Shown one piece after another: positions 28,081 through 37,133 of a stretch of 64,000 nt of DNA. The DNA lies in assembly GCA_052258065.1 (NCBI GenBank), contig JBQQPY010000002.1, positions 744,001 to 808,000 of the forward strand, written 5' to 3'. The number at the start of each line of letters is the position of its first letter. The stretch's first letter is position 1. The translations under genes were made by a program, and so were the position numbers. The notes below the pieces were generated by a model, which was not told the origin of the DNA, searched no databases, and saw only the letters and a list, made by a program, of their open reading frames with translations. This DNA is from JBQQPY01 sp052258065. Its GTDB lineage: Bacteria; Pseudomonadota; Gammaproteobacteria; Enterobacterales; Enterobacteriaceae.

Positions 28081-29563
28081 GCCATCACCCCCAGCAGCCG
28101 AGCGACTGTTGTACGGTCTGAGTAGTTTAGCCGGTGCTGACCGATAATCTGATAATCTTCATGGCCCTTACCGGCCACCAGCACCAAATCCGCCGGTGCA
28201 GCCTGCATAATAGCGCTGGTCACCGCTTCCGTGCGGCCTGATATCGCCTGAGCACGGCTCGCGTCTAACAATCCGCTCTTAATATCATTTATAATGTCTT
28301 TTGGCGCTTCCCTGCGAGGGTATCGTCAGTAATAATCACCCGGTCCGCGTACTGTTCAGCGATAGCACCCATCAGTGGCCGTTTGCCTTTATCACGATTG
28401 CCTCCGCAGCCGAATACACACCAGAGTTTACCGCAGCAATGCAATCTAGCCGCCATTAGCGCCTTCTCCAGCGCGTCAGGGGTATGGGCATAATCCACCA
28501 GCACCGTAGGGCCGCCTTGAGAGTGAAAAACTTCCATGCGGCCGCAAACTGATTTCAGACGGCTGGCGTTATCAAGCAGCGCCGGTAGCGGGTAGCCAAG
28601 CGCCAGTAGCGTGGCCAGCGCCAATAACAGGTTACTGACGTTGAATTCTCCGATCAATTGACTCTGAAGTATTCCTTCTCCCCAGCTAGAACGAAAAAGA
28701 ATATCCGCACCGCGTGGATGATAGCGCACCTTGCCCGCGCATAGCCATTCACTCTGCCATTCTCGCGGCAGGGTGCATCTGAACGCTACAGCGATCGTCT
28801 GCGGTAATTTCTGCAACCAGCGCCAGCCGGTAGCATCATCAGCATTGACAATCCGCTGACCGACATTCAACTCGCTAAACAGTCGCCATTTGGCTGCTTC
28901 GTACCGCGTCATGTCGCCGTGATAATCCAAATGGTCGCGACTCAAGTTAGTAAATACCGCGGCAGCAAAATACAGACCGCTGACTCGATGCTGCATTAAG
29001 CCGTGGGAGGAAGCCTCTATCGCCGCGAAGGTTGCGCCCTGGCGCTGCAACTGCAACAGCAACTGCTGGACTTTAATCGGTGAGCCGGTTGTCTTGTCGG
29101 TCGGATGGATACGGCCCATTACACCGTTGCCTACTGTGCCCATCACAGCACTAATCTCGCCTAATAACTGCGCCCATTGTGCTAAAAGATGCGTCGTGGT
29201 AGTTTTTCCGTTGGTGCCAGTGACACCAATTAGGCGTAGCGCTCGAGACGGCTGCTGATAAAAACGCCCCGCAAGCGCTGACAACCGCTCTTGCAGCCGG
29301 AAAAGATAAATAACCGGCACGCCCTGCAGCTCACGGATTTCACCTTCTTCGGCTTCGCCTTCCGCTTGTGCTACGACGGCTGCAACACCCTGCGCAATCG
29401 CTTGGGGGATATAGCGACGCCCGTCAGTCTGATCGCCGGCGACGGCGATAAACAAATCGCCCGCAGCCGCGGTACGGCTGTCTAGCGTCATTTCCCTGAG
29501 TCTGAGGCCAGGCGTGTCAGGCACCCAGGGCGCGAGTAGATCACGCAAATTACGATCGGTCAC
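28077..29563 (-). CDS. murE: UDP-MurNAc-dipeptide-meso-DAP ligase, broken by one 1-nt deletion
   Basis: Adds meso-diaminopimelate to the muramyl dipeptide. From GTG 29563 the frame runs MTDRNLRDLL..., with ATP loop GTNGKTTTT and HTPDALEKAL, to VIITDD, then shifts. At about 28318-28324 the sequence GATACCC should be GATAACCC to continue TDDNPRREAPKDIIND. The rest (28271 to 28077, ending GKGHEDYQIIG...RLLGVMA) is intact in the other frame. Total length is exactly one base short of 496 codons (E. coli 495 residues). The DAP-recognising NPR motif lies at the break, so a truncated product should be inactive. Confidence 0.9.
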
Positions 29564-29580
29564 CTGTTGCCTCTTGTGGA

Positions 29581-31329
29581 TTATCGATTATTGACGACCA
29601 TATCAGATTTTTTGCCTGGCTGTGGCCGCATATCCGGCTCTATGTTCATTGTACGCAAGACGCCGCCCATAATGGTCCCAAATACCGGCGCGGAGACCGC
29701 TCCGCCGTAGTATGTGCCGCCCTGCGGATCGTTTATTAGCACGACTAGCGAAAAGCGAGGATTACTAGCGGGCGCAACCCCAGCCGTATAGGCAAGATAT
29801 TTATTAATGTAATTACCGTCCGGCCCAACCTTTTTAGCGGTACCTGTCTTGATAGCGATGCGATAGCCCTTAATCGCGGCTTTGGTGCCGCCGCCACCCG
29901 GCAGCGCTACGCTTTCCATCATGTGTATCACAGTACGCACCAGTGATTCAGGGAAAACCTGCTCTCCCGCAACGGGAGACTCAACCCGGGTAATAGAAAG
30001 CGGGCGTAAAACGCCCATACCACCAATCGTGGCGTAAACGCGCGCTAATTTTAACGGCGTTACCATTAGTCCGTAGCCGTAAGAGAAGGCTGCTCTCTCC
30101 ATATCGGACCACCGTTGTTTATGTGGATATAAACCACCGCTCTCTCCGACCAACCCCAAGTCACTCGCCTTACCCAATCCAAAGCGCGAGTAAGCTTCTA
30201 CCAGCGCCGAGGACGGCATTGCCAATGCCAGTTTAGATACACCGACATTACTTGATTTTTGCAAAATGCCTGTCACAGTCAATTCAGCATATCGCGCTAT
30301 ATCTTTGATTTCGTGGCCGCCAATCACATAAGGCAGCGTATTGAGTACACTGTTCTCCCGCACCACGCCGCGCTGAAGCGCGGTCATCACAACTATCGGC
30401 TTGACCGTCGAACCCGGCTCGAACATATCGGTGATAGCGCGGTTGCGCATCAGATCCATATTAGTGCCGGTCAAATTGTTGGGGTTGTAAGAGGGGATAT
30501 TCGCCATTGCCAGCACTTCGCCGGTATTCACATCCACCAATACTGCCGTGCCCGATTCCGCTTTATTAAGCGCTACCGCATTGTTCAGCTCACGATACAC
30601 TAGCGCCTGCAGCCGTTCGTCAATACTCAGCGCTAGATTGTGCGCCGCCTGGCTGTCTACTGACGAGATATCCTCAATGACCCGGCCAAACCTGTCTTTA
30701 CGCACCGTGCGCTCGCCGGCCTGGCCGGTCAGCCAGCGATCAAAACTTTTTTCAATGCCCTCAATACCTTGGCTATCGATATTGGTCACGCCAATGAGAT
30801 GCGCGGTTACTTGACCGGCAGGATAATAGCGGCGTGACTCCTGACGCAAATAAATACCGGGAAGTTTAAGTTTATAGATGTAATCGCCGATAGCTGGATT
30901 AACCTGGCGCGCTAAATAGATAAAACGCCCTTTAGGATTGGCATTGATGCGCAAGGAAAGCTGATCAAGGGGAATGCAAAGCGCATCGGACAGGGCTTTC
31001 CAGCGGCCGTCCGCGCTAATACCACCATGGTCGTTAAGATCTTTCGGATCAACCCAGATGGCGTTGACCGGCACGCTTACCGCTAAGGGACGACCGCCGC
31101 GGTCGCTTATTATACCGCGTGTTGCGGGGACTTGCTGCACGCGCAGCGAGCGCATATCCCCTTCACGCACTAGTTTGTCGGGGTTGATGACCTGCAGATA
31201 GGCCATCCGCACCATCAGCCCCAACAGCCCTAGCAGGATGCAACCGCACAGCAAGGCGAAACGCCAGCTGACAAAGCTAGCCTGATTCTCCTGGCGTTTC
31301 AGTTTCATCATGCGAACTGCAGCTTTCAT
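29581..31329 (-). CDS. ftsI: Septal transpeptidase FtsI (PBP3)
   Basis: Divisome transpeptidase that crosslinks septal peptidoglycan. The 582 residues (E. coli 588) include a short cytoplasmic N-terminus, one transmembrane helix (FALLCGCILLGLLGLMVRMA), the pedestal RRYYPAGQVTAHLIG, and the three penicillin-binding motifs: EPGSTVKP (active Ser near 300), KSSNVG and IKTGTAKK. It lies 25 bp after ftsL and 17 bp before murE. Confidence 0.97.
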   Translation of the reverse strand: MKAAVRMMKLKRQENQASFVSWRFALLCGCILLGLLGLMVRMAYLQVINPDKLVREGDMRSLRVQQVPATRGIISDRGGRPLAVSVPVNAIWVDPKDLNDHGGISADGRWKALSDALCIPLDQLSLRINANPKGRFIYLARQVNPAIGDYIYKLKLPGIYLRQESRRYYPAGQVTAHLIGVTNIDSQGIEGIEKSFDRWLTGQAGERTVRKDRFGRVIEDISSVDSQAAHNLALSIDERLQALVYRELNNAVALNKAESGTAVLVDVNTGEVLAMANIPSYNPNNLTGTNMDLMRNRAITDMFEPGSTVKPIVVMTALQRGVVRENSVLNTLPYVIGGHEIKDIARYAELTVTGILQKSSNVGVSKLALAMPSSALVEAYSRFGLGKASDLGLVGESGGLYPHKQRWSDMERAAFSYGYGLMVTPLKLARVYATIGGMGVLRPLSITRVESPVAGEQVFPESLVRTVIHMMESVALPGGGGTKAAIKGYRIAIKTGTAKKVGPDGNYINKYLAYTAGVAPASNPRFSLVVLINDPQGGTYYGGAVSAPVFGTIMGGVLRTMNIEPDMRPQPGKKSDMVVNNR

Positions 31330-31354
31330 GTATTGTTAGTGCTCTTTTTGTAGA

Positions 31355-31675
31355 TTACGGTTGAACAACAATATTCTCTTGTGATGGCTTCACATGCTGC
31401 ATCTGAAGCTTCTCGGTAGCGATACGCTCAACACGGCTGTGATCGCCCAGCGCGTTTTCTTCCAGGATTAGGTTGCGCCACTCGATATCTAGCGCATCTT
31501 TTTCCATGACTATCTTTTCACGTTCAGCAGTGAGCCGCCGGGTTTGGTAGGTGGTCGTTACCACTAAGACAGCCGAAACGAGAACGGGAATCAACAACAG
31601 CAAAGGCAGCTTACCCTGGCGCAACAGATCGCTGCCGATGCTTTTAATCAGGCTCTGCCGTTCGTTGCCAATCAT
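31355..31675 (-). CDS. ftsL: Cell division protein FtsL
   Basis: Small bitopic divisome protein that with FtsB and FtsQ activates FtsWI. The product has 106 residues, with one hydrophobic helix (LPLLLLIPVLVSAVLVVTT, about 23-41) followed by a coiled-coil heptad region (ALDIEWRNLILEENALGDHS) nearly identical to E. coli. Its ATG overlaps the rsmH stop by 4 bp. The N-terminal cytoplasmic tail is shorter than in E. coli (121 residues), which is common in relatives. Confidence 0.95.
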   Translation of the reverse strand: MIGNERQSLIKSIGSDLLRQGKLPLLLLIPVLVSAVLVVTTTYQTRRLTAEREKIVMEKDALDIEWRNLILEENALGDHSRVERIATEKLQMQHVKPSQENIVVQP

Positions 31676-32619
31676 GGAGACAACTTCTCAGCAAAGCGCA
31701 GAATTGCACTGCGCGCGCGTGGATTATCCTTAATCTCCCGCGCTGACGGCTGCATTTTCCCGTCGGCTTTCAGTTGCCGCTGCTCTTGGTACTGCGTGGC
31801 GATCTGCGCCTCGCTAATCGGTAATCCCGGCGGCACTTGTGGTCTGCGACTGTGCCGACGAATAAAATGTTTTACTAGCCGATCCTCGAGAGAATGGAAG
31901 CTGATAACGGACAACCTTCCTCCGGGGGCCAACACTGTAAGTGTGCTCTCTAACGCACGTTCGATTTCTTCGAGCTCGCTATTAATATAGATGCGGATCG
32001 CTTGGAAACTACGCGTCGCTGGGTGCTTATGCTTATCGCGAAACGGACTGGCCTCAGCAATTAACGCAGCTAATTCACGGGTACGGGTCATCGGCTGCTG
32101 GTGATTTCGTGCTACGACAGCCTTAGCGATGCGCTTGGCAAAGCGCTCTTCGCCGAAGGTTTTTAACACATAGGCTATATCCTCTGCCGTCGCTTGTGCT
32201 AGCCACTGCGCGGCAGACTGACCACACGTGGTGTCCATGCGCATATCTAAAGGCCCGTCGCGCATAAATGAAAAGCCGCGCTCTGGATCATCGAGCTGCG
32301 GCGACGAGATGCCAAGATCGAGCAATATACCATTAACGCGGCCCAGAAGACTTCTTTCTGCCATGTAATCTGCCATGGCGGAAAATAGCCCATGGATAAT
32401 GGTAAAACGCGCATCATCGATAGCCTCCGCCGCCTCGATAGCCGCTGGATCGCGATCGATAGCGAACAGGCGCCCTTGCCAGTTCAGCTTTGATAAAATA
32501 AGACGTAAATGCCCGCCTCGCCCAAAAGTTCCGTCTAAATAGATACCATCTGGCCGAAGTTTTAACCCCTTTACTGCTTCATCTAGCAATACGGTAGTAT
32601 GTAAATAATTCTTTGACAT
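31672..32619 (-). CDS. rsmH: 16S rRNA m4C1402 methyltransferase RsmH (MraW)
   Basis: S-adenosylmethionine-dependent methyltransferase acting on C1402 of 16S rRNA. The frame opens at 32664, but MSKNYLHTTVLLDEAV from ATG 32619 matches the family start, giving 315 residues (E. coli 313). Conserved parts are GTFGRGGH (SAM site), LLDLGISSPQLDD, HPATRSFQAIRI and VISFHSLEDRLVK. It is first in the intact dcw series because mraZ upstream is a pseudogene. Confidence 0.96.
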   Translation of the reverse strand: MSKNYLHTTVLLDEAVKGLKLRPDGIYLDGTFGRGGHLRLILSKLNWQGRLFAIDRDPAAIEAAEAIDDARFTIIHGLFSAMADYMAERSLLGRVNGILLDLGISSPQLDDPERGFSFMRDGPLDMRMDTTCGQSAAQWLAQATAEDIAYVLKTFGEERFAKRIAKAVVARNHQQPMTRTRELAALIAEASPFRDKHKHPATRSFQAIRIYINSELEEIERALESTLTVLAPGGRLSVISFHSLEDRLVKHFIRRHSRRPQVPPGLPISEAQIATQYQEQRQLKADGKMQPSAREIKDNPRARSAILRFAEKLSP

Positions 32620-32724
32620 TTTTATTAAGAAATAGCTCCGCTGACAGCTTAGCATCGATGTCATCTTTGACTGGTTTATATTAGGTCTATTCGCCTCACA
32701 ACTCGAACTTCTAGTATCACTTTT

Positions 32725-33038
32725 TTAATAGTCTAACATGCTGTCTAAGCCGAAGCGCGAGAGGTATTCTGCCTGCGCTATCTATCTAATACTCGCCAGC
32801 ATGCCCAGCAACAATCACTGCAGACGGCGTTTTGCGGGATTTATGCTCGACAACTGCAGTAGCTTGTATTCAATGATTTCCCAAATCGGTAGGGAGTAAA
32901 GTAACAGACATGGCTGCTAGAGATTGATGGTGTACCCCATTAAATCTGCCCATTCTTTATTAAGGTTTTCTTGATGACTGGCAGGCACTGCGTGCCGGTT
33001 TTTCTGTAAAAGCTAACTAAGATTACGCTATAAAACAT
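32725..33038 (-). pseudogene. mraZ: Transcriptional regulator MraZ pseudogene
   Basis: Starting at ATG 33038 (MFYSVILVS), minus-strand codons drift from MraZ. After a frameshift they read PCLLLYSLPIWEIIEYKLLQ then LSSINPAKRRLQ, a stop, and LLLGMLASI. This aligns with [41 protein letters not shown]. Its place before rsmH is the normal one. The dcw repressor is therefore lost. Confidence 0.8.
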
Positions 33039-33244
33039 AGATCTATTTACTCGTTAAAAACGTTAATCACTACTTTACCCTACACATTCCTATGCAAAAG
33101 AGTGTACGAATCGTCTCAAAACATTATTAAGCCACTAAATAACTCAGAAAGGACTATTTGCATTGAGCGTTGCAATTCGGCAGGAGAATACAGATTATAT
33201 CCTGCAAAGTAGTATAGTTATATTTTATAAATATAGGTTTAATT
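33039..33244. other. Intergenic spacer upstream of the mraZ relic
   Basis: AT-rich. This is where the main dcw promoter would be expected, but no MraZ-box repeats (GTGGG) or clear -35/-10 pair can be made out. Confidence 0.3.
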
Positions 33245-34080
33245 TTGTACTAATATTTTATAGACTGCAATAGAGTTTTACTACCCAATAGTAATTGAGT
33301 CAATTCCTTATTGTAGAGCCAGATATGAGTGCAGTATGATCTCAAGCTCTTCGCCAGAATGCTGAAGGTAGCTTTGCAGCCAATATTCTATGTGCCTATT
33401 AGGCCATACCATGCCATGCATTTGTGATTCGGTTGTGGCTAGATCTATAGGCTAAAACGGAAGTTATTTAAAATTCTTGAAACAAGCGGTTGCACTCACA
33501 TTTTCCAATTGCGCAGCCTTTTAGTGGGGGTAATGTTTAAATTTTCCACATTGTCTGTAAACACCTGATAAATAACTATGTGGCATGCTCGAATAAAATC
33601 ATGTAAGAAACGTCGTGCATTAGCAGCGGCCTTGGCTTTTTAGAGATAGATGAAGCTTATCGAGTCGCTTGATCTATACCCAGAAAAAGATAACTTCGTC
33701 AGATTTTATTTGGTATTTATGGAAGAGATTTCAGATAAACATGCAGATAATCGGGCTTATAGCCTTAAATGCTTTGTGCTTTAGTTTTGCTTCTTACTTA
33801 ATTTTAGGCACACACCTGAATCCATGCCTGCGTAAACAGCGATTCATGCTAGATCCAGATCTGCAAGGAAATGGCTACCGCTTTCTAAACGGGCGATATC
33901 ATCGCCTGCACACGATCGTAAATATGACTATGATCTTGAATACCGTCTCATTTTGTTAGTTAGAAACGGCCAGTTCAGAGAAACAATAACGCTTAGCTAA
34001 AAAAGTAGATTCTGGCTCGTTGCTTTGCTGAAAAACGGCTCTGATTTTAGGTATTACAGTTTCCTAACTATGTGATATAA
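33245..34080 (-). mobile_element. IS481-family transposase relic, near full length
   Basis: The minus strand runs from an eroded SNEPESTFLAKRYCFSELA near 34020 through FKIIVIFTIV, a pos. 33700 region matching the HKAFKAY section, to a C-terminal HSGEELEIILHSYL near 33380 and QSIKY near 33255. Stops and shifts are abundant. The plus-strand open frame 33669-33959 is only a shadow of this relic. Confidence 0.6.
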
Positions 34081-34169
34081 TAACGGTTATAATTTCCCTG
34101 AATTATATCTTTTAGCAACTATCTTGCCATAAACAGTTTGGACTTAACAAGCTATACAGCATTATAGTT

Positions 34170-34215
34170 TCTTTCAATGCCGCTACAAAGAAGCGCGGTA
34201 TTTATTTATCGTTTG
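34170..34215 (-). mobile_element. IS1595 transposase scrap
   Basis: Minus-strand codons IPRFFVA and shared bases ACCGCGCTTCTT match the end of the IS1595 relics at 5010-5215 and 11071-11290. Only about 45 bp can be recognised. Confidence 0.4.
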
Positions 34216-34424
34216 CTGATTTCCGATAAGATAAAAAAGAAAAATCAGATTAGAGGTAACTATGTTATACAACATAATATATTTTGGAACTTATAATACC
34301 AGAATCCGACTGAAGCCTATCTGCTACGGCACGCCGCAAACGCTACCATCTGCCGTAATGGCCTGCAGTGGCGCAGCAAGCTGGCTAGGAAGACGGGCAA
34401 AATTTATCCAATTAATCCTCCGGG

Positions 34425-35945
34425 CTATTTTTGCGGACGTAGCGCCGGAAATAAAATTACATCGCGAATAGTCTGGCTATTGGTCAGCATCATCACTAGG
34501 CGATCGATTCCGATTCCCAGGCCAGCTGTTGGCGGCAGGCCGTGTTCCAACGCGGTGACATAGTCTTCATCATAAAACATTGCTTCATCATCGCCGGCAT
34601 TTTTTGCTTTAGCCTGTTCAGCAAAGCGCGCTGCCTGATCTTCGGCGTCGTTAAGCTCCGAAAAACCGTTTCCAATTTCACGCCCGCCGATAAAAAATTC
34701 AAAGCGATCGGTGAAAAACGGATTTTTATCATTGCGGCGCGCTAGCGGCGAGACCTCCGCGGGGTAGGCGGTGATAAACGTCGGCTGAATCAAATGGCTT
34801 TCCGCCGTCTCTTCAAAAATTTCGGTTTGCACCCTACCTAATCCCCAACCTTTGTCTACCTTAATGCCCACCGACTCGGCAATGGCGAGTGCGGAGGCCA
34901 TATCCTCCAGCGCTTCTGGCCGAATTTCCGGACGATAATGGCAAATAGCTTCTTTCATTGTCATCTGGGTAAACTGCTTTCCGAAATCAAAAATCTGATT
35001 GCCATAATGCACTGCGCTGCAACCCAATATCCGCTGGCTCAAGGTGCGGAATAAATCCTCCACTAACATAATCAGATCGCGGTAATCTCCGTAGGCCATA
35101 TAGAGCTCCATCATGGTAAACTCAGGATTATGGCGCGACGAGAGACCTTCGTTTCGGAAGTTGCGATTCATTTCAAATACCCGCTCGAAACCGCCTACCA
35201 CCAGCCGCTTAAGATAAAGCTCGGGTGCAATGCGCAGATACATATCGATATCTAGTGCATTATGGTGGGTAATAAACGGACGCGCCGCGGCGCCTCCGGG
35301 GATGGCTTGCATCATCGGCGTTTCCACCTCCATAAAATCGCGATCCATCATAAAACGGCGAATTTCTGCTATTATACGCGAGCGAACTTTGAAGGTTTCA
35401 CGCGATTTTTTGCTGGTAATCAGATCGAGATAACGCTGGCGATAACAGGTTTCCTTATCGGCCAGACCGTGAAACTTATCCGGCAGCGGACGCATCGCCT
35501 TAGTCAGCAAGCGAATCTCGCTACAGTGTAGCGAGAGCTCGCCGGTGCAGGTTTTAAATAATTTGCCGCGCGCGCCGAGAATGTCTCCGAGATCCCATTT
35601 TTTAAACTGCTCGTTGTACTGATCTTCGAGCAGATCGTTGCGGGCGACGTATAGCTGAATCTCCCCTCCCACGTCCTGCAGGGTAGCAAATGAGGCTTGT
35701 CCCATGATGCGGCGGGTCATCATGCGTCCGGTGATACTGACTTCAATATTCAGCGATTTCAGTTCTTCGTTGCCTTTCTCGCCGTAACGGGCGTGTAGCT
35801 GGTCCGAAACCGCGTCACGACGAAAATCATTAGGAAAGGCAACGCCTTGCTGGCGCAATTTGGTAAGTTTTTCTCGTCGAGAACATAGTTCTTTATTTAA
35901 ATCTAGCGCCTGAAAGGCACCGTCCTGTGAATGTGATTCAGACAT
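34425..35945 (-). CDS. lysS: Lysyl-tRNA synthetase
   Basis: Class II synthetase charging tRNA-Lys. The product has 506 residues (E. coli LysS 505). An N-terminal OB-fold anticodon-binding domain (ITGRMMTRRIMGQASFATLQ) is followed by motif 1, motif 2 (FRNEGLSSRHNPEFTMMELY) and motif 3 (GLGIGIDRLVM). The ATG lies 9 bp after the prfB stop, and AGGA overlaps that stop, the same layout as the E. coli prfB-lysS operon. Intact. Confidence 0.97.
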   Translation of the reverse strand: MSESHSQDGAFQALDLNKELCSRREKLTKLRQQGVAFPNDFRRDAVSDQLHARYGEKGNEELKSLNIEVSITGRMMTRRIMGQASFATLQDVGGEIQLYVARNDLLEDQYNEQFKKWDLGDILGARGKLFKTCTGELSLHCSEIRLLTKAMRPLPDKFHGLADKETCYRQRYLDLITSKKSRETFKVRSRIIAEIRRFMMDRDFMEVETPMMQAIPGGAAARPFITHHNALDIDMYLRIAPELYLKRLVVGGFERVFEMNRNFRNEGLSSRHNPEFTMMELYMAYGDYRDLIMLVEDLFRTLSQRILGCSAVHYGNQIFDFGKQFTQMTMKEAICHYRPEIRPEALEDMASALAIAESVGIKVDKGWGLGRVQTEIFEETAESHLIQPTFITAYPAEVSPLARRNDKNPFFTDRFEFFIGGREIGNGFSELNDAEDQAARFAEQAKAKNAGDDEAMFYDEDYVTALEHGLPPTAGLGIGIDRLVMMLTNSQTIRDVILFPALRPQK

Positions 35946-35954
35946 ATAGATTCC

Positions 35955-37052
35955 TCATAGCCCTGCTTTAAGACTAGCTTCGATAAATTTGTCTAGATCG
36001 CCATCCAGCACTGACTGGATATTACGAATTTCTACACCGGTACGCAGATCTTTAATGCGAGAATCGTCTAGAACATAAGAGCGGATCTGACTGCCCCAAC
36101 GGATATCAGACTTCGTATCTTCCAGCGCCTGCTTTTCGGCGTTTTTTTCTGCAGCTCTAATTCATACAGCTTAGCTTTCAGCTGTTTCATCGCCTGATCC
36201 TTGTTTTTATGCTGCGAGCGATCATTCTGGCACTGGGTTACCAGATTGGTCGGAAAATGGGTGATACGCACCGCAGACTCGGTCCGGTTAACGTGCTGCC
36301 CGCCGGCGCCGGAGGCGCGGTAAACATCGATACGCAGATCCGCCGGGTTAATCTCAATATCAATATCATCATCTACTTCCGGATAAACAAAAGCGGAACT
36401 AAATGAGGTGTGACGTCGTCTGCCAGAATCGAACGGGCTTTTTCGCACTAGGCGGTGCACGCCAGTTTCGGTACGGAACCAGCCATAAGCATACTCACCG
36501 ATGACTTTGATTGTCACCGACTTGATACCGGCTACCTCTCCTTCCAACTCTTCGATAATTTCGGTTTTAAAACTGCGGGATTCTGCCCAGCGCAAATATA
36601 TTCTGAGTAGCATGCTGGCCCAATCCTGGGCTTCGGTGCCACCGGAGCCGGCCTGGATATCCACGTAGCAATCGGCACTATCGTACTTTCCCGAAAACAT
36701 GCGACGGAATTCTAGTTGTCTCAGTTTTGACTCTAGACCGTCCAGTTCGCCTTGCGTTTCGAGGAAAGTCTCTTCGTCGCCCTCTTCTACCGCTAGCTCC
36801 AACAAGCCCCAGGTGTCCTTGACACCCTGAGTAAGCTTATCAATGGTTTCAACGATAGCTTCCAACGATGAGCGCTCTTTGTTTAGTGCCTGCGCGCGCT
36901 CCAACTCATTCCAGAAGTGTGGCTGTTCGAGCTCAGTATTTATTTCTTCAAGGCGCTCTTTTTTTAGATTGTAGTCAAAGATACCCCCTCAGAATCTCTG
37001 TTCTTTCCGACAGATCCTGAATACGATTTTTTACCGGATTTATTTCAAACAT
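35955..37052 (-). CDS. prfB: Peptide chain release factor 2, with programmed +1 frameshift and an extra 1-nt deletion
   Basis: RF2 terminates translation at UGA and UAA. From ATG 37052 (MFEINPVKNRIQDLSERTEI) the gene meets the in-frame UGA after LRGYL; the classic autoregulatory site follows (see next entry). After the +1 shift the frame reads DYNLKKERLEEINTELEQPH and on through the GAGGQHVNRT (GGQ) motif. Near 36155 a run of seven A should be eight (QKKNAEKQ). As written, the frame then runs to an early stop at 36068, while the true C-terminus (IKDLRTGVEIRNIQSVLDGD...) stays intact in the other frame to TGA 35955. Total length is one base short of E. coli. Poly-A slippage could repair it. 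Confidence 0.93.
36974..36989 (-). promoter_or_regulatory. prfB: Programmed +1 frameshift site of prfB
   Basis: The minus strand reads AGGGGG (Shine-Dalgarno-like, 36989-36984), TAT, then CTT TGA C (36980-36974). Spacing and bases equal the E. coli RF2 autoregulatory site, where low RF2 lets ribosomes shift from CTT TGA into the +1 frame. Conservation down to single bases suggests the feedback loop still works. Confidence 0.9.
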
Positions 37053-37133
37053 AGATTAATATGCTCATTGACTAGAAAAATACGTGTTAAAAGGTTATTA
37101 TAATGATAACGAATGCGCGCCTTATGTGGTTCA

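Noticed and set aside
33669..33959. 96-codon plus-strand open frame
   Set aside because: The coding signal of this stretch is on the other strand (IS481 relic); the plus frame matches nothing.
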